Positions 36,401-45,103 of a DNA stretch of 64,000 nt are shown here, one piece after another. Under the pieces are notes generated by a model. The model saw only the letters and a program-made list of their open reading frames with translations. It was not told where the DNA came from and searched no databases. Made by a program: the position numbers and the translations under genes. Positions within the stretch are counted from its first letter, which is position 1. Every line of letters begins with the position of its first letter. The DNA comes from Solicoccozyma terricola (lineage: Eukaryota > Basidiomycota > Tremellomycetes > Filobasidiales > Piskurozymaceae). The DNA lies in assembly GCA_001600875.1 (NCBI GenBank), contig BCLD01000008.1, positions 491,216 to 555,215 of the forward strand. Reading direction: 5' to 3'.

Positions 36401-36415
36401 GAGCCTCGACGGTGA
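33413..36415 (+). CDS. Nup153/Nup1-like nucleoporin with three RanBP2-type zinc fingers
   Basis: Likely nuclear-basket component. After a short basic head (MGRADTPTKDRGKPYQRSPR), splicing creates GLLKSLFSKMLSPFKR. This is an amphipathic helix of the kind that anchors Nup1, Nup60 and Nup153 to the inner nuclear membrane. A long Ser/Thr/Pro-rich disordered middle follows, with TSMSTPTLSQLARTRARSEE and GRTPRKYGGPGMGS. Three RanBP2-type zinc fingers end the protein: WKCDLCGLVSSVGSVKCDIC (about 35891-35950), WKCGTCGLVSSPSSVKCDIC (about 36129-36188) and WKCGLCGLMSGGSSVKCDVC (about 36339-36398). All are W-x-C-x2-C-x10-C-x2-C, with 'GF(T/A)GWG' spacers between them. RanBP2 fingers bind Ran or RNA. 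The protein ends CDEPRR, immediately after finger 3. FG repeats are not obvious; GFTGWG is the nearest. The ATG at 33413 is used because the longer frame upstream opens on GTG. The function is inferred from architecture. Confidence 0.75.
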
Positions 36416-36679
36416 GACGGGGATAGCTGGGGAGGTGGGGGGGGGGGGGGGTGGCTGCGGGGATGTGGTGCTGTGTATGTAATGTGATCGCTGGCCAACT
36501 GCGACATTGGGTGGCGAATCAATTCAATAATAACTACGTCAGAGACACGCTTTTCTTCGCATTCCCCCGCTGGATCGATGGGTCGATACTCCAACCACCA
36601 CCACCGGGAACAGCTTCCTACCTTGCCATCATCATCACCCACCACCGCAATCACCGCCACCACCCCGATCCACACCTGA

Positions 36680-39600
36680 ATGGAAGACTGCTTACCTTGT
36701 CCTATCGACGAACCCGATATATGTCGTCTAAGTGAAGTTACTCCAACGCACGCGTCACAGCACCACCATCGACCGCAAGCGAAGAGCGCACAGGCAGCTC
36801 ATTCAGCTCATGCAGTCCAGCGATTCAGCAGGACAGAGGACAGGTCCCGCAAGTCAACGTCGTCCTTCGATCTCCTCCGCATCGTCGGGACACTCTCGCT
36901 CGTCTTGGCCGTGTTAGTGAACATTGGTTCGGTCGAGGCGTCGTCGGTCCTTCCTGCTGTCAAAGGAGTAGAGCATGACCACACTTCTTCGGCTGTCAGT
37001 CTCCCCATTTATCATGGAAAGCAACCCTACCATGGCGACGATGGCAAGTTCGACGAGATTGCAATCATCTTCCCAGTTGAATCGATCTCGTCCGATTCGT
37101 TCGATTCGTTCGACTCGTCCACCATCGACCCAACCCTCCTTCCGTCGCCTCACCATGCACCGACCGCCCACTACATCTTCCACCCAATGTCCCTCCCACA
37201 AACCCTCATCTCTCTTCTTTCCACAATCAAAGAACGCTGGCTAGCCGCTCGTCGCACAAGTATCTACTTGCATCATTATCGACCTCTCGATGTCGTCATT
37301 CAAGAGCAACAAACGGGTCTCAAGAAACGGTTGACTCAGACTGAACAAATCGAAGCGGGTTGTATCCCTATCTTGGTCATTCTGTCAGGCATATTCGCCG
37401 GTTGTACGCTTGGGTGAGCACGCTACCCTCTCATCGGCCATCCCATTGCTGCGCATAGGTACTGACGACGACAGGGTGTGGGAAAACAGGTACTTCTCCA
37501 TCGATCCAACCCAACTTCAAGTTCTAAGCGTCAGTGGAACTCCGCAACAGAAGATCAATGCGAGGAAGGTTATGCCAGTCCGGTGAGTAGTATTATGCTT
37601 CAAGTATGCTACTTTGATAGCACACAGTCTGATGTCGTGGTCGCGGTCGTGGTTATCCAGATCGAAAGGTCATTTACTTTTGACTACGCTTATTTTGGCT
37701 AATATGATCGTGAACGAAGCACTTGTGAGTACCCCCTTGAAAGTTAGGCACTGCGGGATAGCTGACGACTCCACCATCCTTCTACTAGCCGGTCGTTGCG
37801 GACGGACCTTTGGGCGGTGGTATCTACGCCGTTATCGCTTCCACAGCTCTGGTGGTCATGTGAGACTTCTCCCCCCCCCCCCCCCCTCTTTCCGCGTGCG
37901 TTGGCGATGGGAAGATGCTGATCTCATATCGCTACTTTGCTAGTTTCGCGGAAATCATCCCGCAATCGGTTTGCGCCAGATATGGATTGTGGGTTGGTGC
38001 CAAAATGGCTTGGCCAGTCAGAGTCTTGATGATCTTCTTTGTGAGTTATCGTTGCTCATTGAAAGAAGTTGGGGTAGGTCGATTTCGATACTGATTCTTC
38101 AAAGTTTAGTTCCCTATCGCTTGGCCCATCGCCAAACTCCTAGAATGGGTCCTCGGTGCCCATCACGGTATCATATATCGTCGGTCCGAACTCAAGGAGT
38201 TGATCAATATGCATATCGCGGGCGGGGAAGGTGGAGGGGATTTGGATCTGGACACTGTCACTATGACAAGAGGAGCGCTGGGCTTGCAGGACAAGGTGAG
38301 CGCCATTTATGAACGGAAATATGTCAGCGACGATTGTTCTGATGAATGACGAGCCATGCAGAACGTCCGAGATGCGATGACACCTATCGATTCTGTCTTT
38401 ATGCTACCAATCACTGCAAAACTAGACTACGAAACCCTCGGACAAGTTGTCAAAGCTGGACACTCCCGAATTCCCGTCTACTCAGTGGTCGAAGTCCCCG
38501 ACGTGCTTGCTAATGCCGTCCAAGGTGGTGCAACGAAAATGGTACGACGAGTGGTTGGGTGTTTACTCGTCAAACAGTGTGTTCTTCTGGATCCGGAGGA
38601 TGCGACCCCACTTTCATCGGTCCCAATCAACGCAATTCCGATGGTCCCTTGGGATGAACCGTTGACGAATATGCTCAACGCGTTCCAAGAGGGTAGGTCA
38701 CATATGGCCATCGTCAGTCGTCGCGCGAGGTATAAGCCTCTTGAGGCGGATGAAGAGAGTATCATGTCGAGTGCGGCGGTCAAGATGCACAAGAGGCTAT
38801 TGATGAAGATCAGCGAGAAGGTCAGGGGTGGTGATGGCTCGTCTGGATCGGATGAAGACGACGAGGACGTTGGGAGCAAGATTGCCAAGGTGGAGAAGGG
38901 TGAACAGAAGAAGAAAGGAAGCACGAAGAAGACGAGTAATATGATCGTGAATGCCACCAAGTTGCAGAATCAAGAACAGGCGTTACCTGCGGATGCTCAG
39001 CTTGGCAAAGAAGGTGTGGAGAAGGTGAGCTTTGCGCGAAATATATGTCAAGATTTGGGGAATACACGCTGATGCTGTTTTCGACCCCCGACCCCTTGCA
39101 GTTCTTTGAAGGTTTGGAGGGCGCTCCTCTTGGTATCATCACCCTCGAAGACGTACTCGAGGAGCTCATTGGGGAAGAAATTTTCGATGAATACGATCCT
39201 CCTTCTGAAACCGGTCAACCGTCGTTACCCGCGTCTTCGTATGTTCCTGCCGAGGCGCAGGAAGCCGCTGAGGCTGCTGCGAAACGCAGAGAAAAGGAAT
39301 TGAGCGTCGGATTTGTGGACAAGGAAGAGGAGACTGCTCCTCCAAAGAGGACATCTACACCTATCGCGAGGAGGTTGCCCAAACTGTCCGTCCCTCGTTT
39401 CCCTGGGAAACGCACGTCGAGTACTCCCGGTGCCAAGAGGACAGGCGAGTTTGTCAAGATGCCTGAAGTTGGTGGTGGGCATCAGCATGAGAAGGTCTTG
39501 GAAGGCGAAGGCGACTACCCTCTCACTGCCGAGCCGACTCAGCTCTGTCGATCGCGATCAGAGGACGATGTCAGTCGTGAAGTAACCGAATATCAGCGCC

Positions 39601-40409
39601 GATCGAAGGGAACGGCCGTGGTCTCCCAGTCCGCTCCGACAACTCGCCCTGCGTCCACGGACGCTATCCGGCAGGCCGCCGGTTTGGGATCTACTCCGGA
39701 AACGGAAGCTTCCACTCCACCACCACCACCACCGCCACCACCACCACCAACTGCTTCTGCCGTTCCAGCTCGTTTGCTACCTGGATCGGTGCCTTTTCCC
39801 AGTGGAGTCGGTGGGTTAAGTGGGGGGATTCCCGAAGGAATGATTCCCGCTCCGAGTGGAATGCCATCAACTACGACTATCGCCCTTCCCACTAGCAACG
39901 GCGCACCAATCCCCGCCACACTACCCACTCCATTGTCGGAGGCTCTTCTCGTCGAACGGGGTCGCCGTCGTCTAGCAGCGGTTGGAGGACATCCATCTAG
40001 CGTGCTCATGAATCCAGCTGGACCGATGCACCCATCATCCAGAAGCTCCAGCGTCGGTCCTGGCTCGAAAGCTGGTGGGTTGGGTGCTGGTCGGATTTCT
40101 ACCCCTACAGGGATGATGGTGGCGGCGGGGGCGGTCAACGGGACAAGCCAGTCGCCTACTCCTGGTGTTCATGGGTCAGCACATGCAGTGACCGCGGCGG
40201 TGTCCAGCTCTGCGACGAATGGGACGACTGAATCAGCAGTGTCGGTGGCGATGCCTTCGACCGTGCTGGGCCAAGGTACTATTCTCTGCCCTATTCCGAA
40301 GAGGACGCCGAGGTTTAAGAGTGTTCCCGCTGCTGCTGGCGGTGCAACCCCTGCGTCTACGACCCCTGTTGAGGATGAGCAGACGGGGTCGAGGGGGCAG
40401 ACGGGGTAG
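36680..40409 (+). CDS. MAM3: CNNM/Mam3-type membrane protein (DUF21 plus CBS pair)
   Basis: Member of the cyclin-M/CorC family linked to Mg2+ and Mn2+ homeostasis; the yeast homologue Mam3 is vacuolar. The N-terminus carries a hydrophobic segment, LLRIVGTLSLVLAVLVNIGS. A divergent luminal part precedes the DUF21 domain: IEAGCIPILVILSGIFAGCT, IDPTQLQVLSVSGTPQQK, LTTLILANMIVNEAL, YAVIASTALVVIFAEIIPQS and RYGLWVGAKMAWPVRVL. A CBS pair follows: NVRDAMTPIDSVFMLP, KAGHSRIPVYSVVE, LVKQCVLLDPEDATPLSS and FQEGRSHMAIVSRRARYKPL. It is interrupted by an acidic/Lys-rich insert, then closed by GIITLEDVLEELIGEEIFDE. The remaining roughly 430 residues are Pro/Ala/Thr-rich, with poly-Pro at 39716-39751 and no known domain. 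Introns lie between 37414 and 39105. One holds a C-run (37871-37886). DUF21 and CBS order are decisive; membrane location is inferred. Confidence 0.88.
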
Positions 40410-40667
40410 AGGGATGCGAGGGATCGACCGATGCGGGATGCCCTGTCATCTTGAATCTGTCAGAATAGTGGAATTGATAAGATAGAAAACAAAGCAGCGC
40501 GCGACGAATTTGTCAGGACTCGAATGTGATTTTGTAAATTCGTAGAATATATCAGTTCAGGTCATCGTCCGGTCGGGTTTCGCATCGTCAGTCACTTCAC
40601 TCGCACTCACACTCTCTCACACTCACTCACTCACTCTCTCTCTCACTCTCTCTCTTACTCTCTCATC
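40410..40667 (+). promoter_or_regulatory. CT-rich promoter of the AIF-like gene
   Basis: The last 60 bases before the start codon (about 40606-40663) are almost pure CACTCACTCTCTCTC-type pyrimidine/CA sequence on the coding strand. CT-rich tracts just upstream of ATG are typical of highly expressed Cryptococcus-like genes. The rest of the spacer is ordinary. Confidence 0.6.
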
Positions 40668-42320
40668 ATGTCCACCAGGAACATCATCATCATCGGAGGT
40701 AAGTTTCGTCTTGTCGCCTAGCTCTCAGGTCATCGTTCGTGACCATCGATCGATCCATCCCCCTCCCTTCCCCCCCATCCCCCCCCCATCCCCCCATCAC
40801 ACCATCCCACAGCCTCCAATGCAGGACATCCAGTCGCAACTGGTCTCCTCCCCAACCTCCCCTCTACCCACCGCGTCCTCCTCATCGACCCTTCGCCAGT
40901 TGCATACTGGCCGCCTGCCTCTCTCCGCGCCGCCGTCGTCAAAGGATGGGAGACAAAGGTGTACAAGGAGTTGACGACCGAGAACTTGTTCGGAACGAGT
41001 GGAAAGGGAGAGTTGATAAGAGCTAGGGTGGTAAAGTTGGGTGATGGATGGGTCGAATTGGATAGGGAGTGGCAAGGTTCGACCAGGGTCTCTTTCGATG
41101 TAAGTCGTTGGTCCAGCCTTTTTCCACACCTTCCCCCCCTTTGTGTCAGCTGTATGTGGTGTGATGGTACTAATGGTGAAATATATGTCCCCCATTTAAC
41201 ACCAAACAGGCACTAGCCGTCGCAACCGGTGCTTCCCAAATATTCCCCATGCGTCCCCCCACCCAGTCCACTCCATCTGAAATCGAATCAACCTTTGTCG
41301 CAATGCAAAACGCCATCGCGTCTTCAAACAAGATCGTAGTAGTCGGAGGTGGTCCAACCGGTATCGAATTCGCCGGAGAAGTCATTTCCGAACACCCAAC
41401 CAAGGAAGTCACTCTCATTCACAGGAATAACAGTTTGTTGGACGAGAGGTTCCCTGCAAAGCTTGGAAAGAGTTTGGCGAATTTGTTAGCGAAGAAGGGT
41501 GTCAAATTGTTGCTTGGACAGAGTTTGAATGGAGATGATGTCAAGGCCGGTGTACAAGATGGCGTCAAGACATACACGACCAAGGAAGGCACGAAGGTTG
41601 AGGGTGAGTTGGGGGGGGGGGGGGGGGGGNNNNNNNNNNNNNNNNNNNNNNNNNNNNNNNNNNNNNNNNNNNNNNNNNNNNNNNNNNNNNNNNNNNNNNN
41701 NNNNNNNNNNNNNNNNNNNNNNNNNNNNNGGGGGGCGAACGGGTGGTCTATTGGGGAAAAAGTAATTGACAGCTAATCCAACCGACACCACCTAGTCGAC
41801 TTTGTCTTCCTCGCCAGGGGTAACAAGCCCAACACGGGTCTGTTGAAAGATTTGGATCCTACCGCGTTGACTGAAGGTGGATTGATCAAAGTGAACGAGT
41901 ACTTGCAGGTGAGCAAAAGAGAACTCCCATTCTTTGAGTGGAAGAGATCGTTGTTACTAAAGTAATACATCCCAAAATCCTCCTTCACATTAGATCGAAT
42001 CCTCTGCTTTCCCATCCCGCAACGTCTTCGCTGTCGGAGACTGCGCCGATTCTCCCGGTTGGCAAACTCTCATCAGTGCCGACGCCGATTCCCACACCGT
42101 CTCCGCCAACATCTTGGCGACCTTGACCGAGACTTCAACCTTCAAGAAGCACAAACCTGGAATGAGAGCAATGGTCGTCCCCATTGGACCAGCGACTGGA
42201 AGTGGATTCATCGGTGTCCCGATCTTGGGTGATGTCTCCATGTTCGGATTCATGGTGGCCGGCGCCAAGGGGAAGACTCTATTCACCGAGAGGTTTGATC
42301 AGATGTTTGTCAAGGCGTAG
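40668..42320 (+). CDS. AIF/AMID-like FAD-dependent pyridine nucleotide oxidoreductase
   Basis: FAD-binding NAD(P)H oxidoreductase of the AIFM2/Ndi-like class. Exon 1, MSTRNIIIIGG, joins ASNAGHPVATGLLPNLPS to form the N-terminal Rossmann turn. LIDPSPVAYWPPASLRAAVV follows. The ALAVATGAS motif precedes the second Rossmann fold, KIVVVGGGPTGIEFAGEVIS, which should bind NAD(P)H. After the gap come DFVFLARGNKPNTGLLKDLD, the FAD-contacting FPSRNVFAVGDCADSPGWQT, and a tail ending FDQMFVKA. Intron 1 is 40699-40812. The 100-N gap (41630-41729) lies wholly inside the intron from donor 41604 to acceptor 41795, so the reading frame (VEG to VDFVF) appears complete. Human FSP1/AIFM2 is a relative, but substrate and location cannot be told from sequence. 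Confidence 0.86.
41630..41729. other. Assembly gap of 100 N
   Basis: Exactly 100 unknown bases, the usual placeholder for a gap of unknown size. It is flanked by 19 G on the left and GGGGG on the right, within an intron of the AIF-like gene. Sequencing probably failed in a long G tract. Confidence 0.98.
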
Positions 42321-43122
42321 ATGGAGATGGGATTGGGAGTCGTCGTCCGATTCCGTTTCCCTTTCCCTTTATAATATCTCACCTTTCAGTTGTTGTAGAT
42401 GATATTGACGTATGGGAATGTAGAGATGGTTCTTGGAGGCTCTGGTATGCGCCTCGTTCGATCGACTGCAGGGTGGTATAGTGCCAAAGGAAACCATCCC
42501 GGGTCGGTGCTTTCGAGTGGCGAACAATCAACATCCCGGCAGATCATGTTGTGTGACCCATATACTGAGAGCCTGATCTACCAGGGTGGTGTTCAGAGTA
42601 TTGATAGGACCCGGCCCCGTTCCCAACCACCGATCAAATGATGCACATGCGATATGTCGACCCACGTCCGAGCGACTCAGACATGGGAAGAGGGTAGTAT
42701 CTTTAGCCGACGATGACAGTGTAGTTTTCAAGTCCAAACGAATATATCTCTTCGTAAAGAGCGGGAAGGGAAGGAAGATGGAGTGTCGGTGGACATATCA
42801 ACTGAATCCTATGCCTCTTTTGTCATTATCAGTTGACCTGTTCAGGAGATCAGACCCCGGGGAGGGGGGGTGGCAGGGTAGGGGAGGAAGATCCGGTGGC
42901 GATTCTTCTCGATCAAGTGGTCATGTGCAAAACACAGCCAAACCCAAGCCCCCTAGGAGGTTGGATACGATCACCAATCCCTCTCCACTTGAATTCAATT
43001 GGCACAATTTTTTTGATCTCTTCTATCTCTACTACAACACATCGTCTGATCCCCGGGGCTTCGGGGCTGTATAATGACAACCAGACGAGCTATGCATGTA
43101 TGCCTCTTTTCTTTTCTTCGGC
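42321..43122. other. Convergent intergenic region
   Basis: 802 bases between the stop codons of the AIF-like gene (+) and the peroxiredoxin (-). Some open frames exist but lack recognisable domains or splice structure. A small CCCCG...CGGGG hairpin is present at 43051-43066. Nothing else is supported. Confidence 0.45.
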
Positions 43123-44538
43123 TTAGAGAGATGGGTCCTTGGCGAATCGGAGGTAAGGCTGTGCAGAAACGGTTTTAGAGACCGATGTGCGCAGTACGAG
43201 AACCGAGAAAGAAAAGAAAAAAACTGACCTTGACAGTCTCATAACCTGGGAAAAGTTTCTCCGCGTCTTCACCGCTCTTGATAGAAGGGTGAACGATGAC
43301 ATTATCACCTTTTACCCAGTCTACGGGTGTTGTGATCTTGTATTTGTCACCGAGTTGGAGAGAATCGATGACACGGATGATTTCGGTAAAGTTGCGACCG
43401 GTGGAAGCCGGGTAGGAGATCATCGTTCGAATGATGTGGTTTGGGTCGACTTGGTGGGGGAAGAGGGGGGGGGGGGGGGGGGGATTGGAAATCTCAGCGT
43501 AACATCCCCATCATCCAAACGAAACCAACCAAAACTCACTGATGAACACCGTCCTAACAGTGAACGGCATACCCTTTGCATCCACATTAGTCTTATCCAA
43601 AGCATCAAGCATATCATAAGTCGTTGCGATTTTCCTATCTTTATCACCGATGATAGGGAATGTGAGTTGAACGGTCTCGGAGTACTTTGCAGAAGCAACC
43701 TCTTCGATGTCGTTGATCCACGCGTGGTGGGAGGATACGTCGTTGGCGGATAGACCGATCAGTTTGACATTTCGCTTGGCGAATTCAGGAGCGAGTTGGG
43801 CTGGGTGGATGGGGTGGGGTGGGGGGAGGGGGAGGGGGAGGGGGGAATGGGGAGTTGAGAGATGTCAGTTGGTGTTTTTGAAGGAGGGAAACACGGAAAG
43901 TCGATGACACGAAAGAGGTCACGTCGCAAACGCAGTGAGCGAGCGAGAGGTGGTATCGCGGACGCAGGAAGACAGTAGAGCTTGCTACGTTCGCGGACAA
44001 GAGTATTGCTCTCTACACTTGCGTTGCGAAAGAGACTACAGCTCACTACGTTCGCGGAGAAGAGTATAGCTCACTACGTTCGCGAAGAGGAGCATAGCTC
44101 ACTACGTTCGCGGAAGAGAGTACAGCTCACTACGTTCGCGGAAGAGAAGAATGCTCGCTTCGCTCGCGAAGAGAAGAGTGCTCGCTACGCTCGCGGTCGA
44201 CATATTCTTCGCTACGCTCAGGAGCTCCCTGACGGGAGCCTCTTCTTCGCTCCGCAAAGACAAACTACAGCTCGCTACGCTCGCCCACACTCACCTGTCC
44301 TACCCAATTCAGTCGTACAAACCGGAGTAAAATCATCCTACAATTTCCCCAAAACGATATAACATAAGCTCTCCGATACGCCCCCCCCCCCTCCTTTCCC
44401 CCCACCCCCACCACCACTCACCGGATGAGAGAAAAGAACGACCCATGAATCACCTTGCCATTCGTGGAATTTGATATCACCGTTTGTTGTTTCAGCTTCA
44501 AAGTCCGGAGCTGTGGAACCGAGACGAAGGTTGCCCAT
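43123..44538 (-). CDS. 1-Cys peroxiredoxin (Prx6 class)
   Basis: Thiol peroxidase reducing H2O2 and lipid peroxides. [20 protein letters not shown] begins the protein; the ATG at 44538 is the first in a Prx-consistent frame. [13 protein letters not shown] joins a 43-nt exon (44295-44337) coding [14 protein letters not shown], which carries the peroxidatic Cys in the PVCTTE motif. Then come [100 protein letters not shown] and the end [10 protein letters not shown]. No resolving Cys motif (VCPA) is seen, as expected for the 1-Cys class. The 494-nt intron 43801-44294 contains a 28-bp minisatellite. Other introns carry a C-run before the acceptor (43465-43483 and 43821-43846 on the opposite strand) and a G-run after the first donor (44380-44391). 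Confidence 0.94.
43980..44285. repeat. 28-bp minisatellite in peroxiredoxin intron
   Basis: Degenerate tandem repeat with core GCTCRCTACGYTCGCGR followed by an AGAAGAGTAYA-like filler. Core starts lie at 43980, 44008, 44041, 44069, 44097, 44125, 44153, 44180 and 44208, with diverged copies near 44246 and 44271. The spacing is 28 bases except for one 33-base and one 27-base step. A GCTCCC-TGAC-GGGAGC hairpin (44224-44239) interrupts the last copies. The array lies inside the intron downstream of the catalytic-Cys exon. Confidence 0.9.
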
Positions 44539-45103
44539 GGTGTGTGTGTGTGTGGGTGGTGGTGGGGGAGGTGTGGTTGTGGGAGGTGTTGTTGTGTGTG
44601 GTTGTGGATGTTGAGGGGGTGGTTGTGGGTGGTTGTTGATAGTACTTGACCGACTGCCACCTGCCCTCCCTACCATCCCCCGATGTCGCCATCCCATCCC
44701 CTCCCTTCCCACTGTTGTTGATTGCAATCGATGGCGTGATCCATCCATCCCCGATCCATCCCCGATCCCCGGGTGGCAAATTCATGGTATACCACCACAC
44801 ACAACAGCATATTACATTCACACAGCCCTTATTCAATCCTCATATCCCCCCGGAATATCCTATGTATGCAGCCAAACCCCCCCTTCTCCGTTCCCCCGCT
44901 TCACCCGTTATGCCATATATCCACTCTCATGTATTATCAATCCTGTCCTCTTTTTCCAATTCACACAACGATCACCGAATATTCCGTGCGGGGGGTTCCC
45001 TTGGGTCCTTCCTTGTCCTTAGTCCTAGTCATATATCTGATTCCAAACGTATTCACGTACTTCGTACTTGTCCATCTACTCGTTTTTTTGGTTTTTTCCC
45101 CTT
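44539..45103. promoter_or_regulatory. Peroxiredoxin promoter / velvet gene 3' region
   Basis: 565 bases. Next to the peroxiredoxin ATG is a GT/GGT-rich tract (44541-44635), read as CA/ACC-rich on the coding strand, which is probably its 5' leader. The rest shows no gene. Confidence 0.5.

Noticed and set aside
41604..41795. A missing coding exon in the 100-N gap
   Set aside because: The frame joins cleanly from VEG to VDFVFLARG across good donor and acceptor sites, leaving no missing motif of the oxidoreductase fold.
43051..43066. CCCCG-GGGCTT-CGGGG hairpin as a terminator
   Set aside because: A short GC hairpin in a eukaryotic 3' spacer has no expected terminator role, and no U-tract follows.
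43980..44285. CRISPR-like array of 28-bp repeats
   Set aside because: Units are contiguous with no unique spacers, the copies are degenerate, there is no cas gene, and the array lies in a eukaryotic intron. It is a minisatellite.
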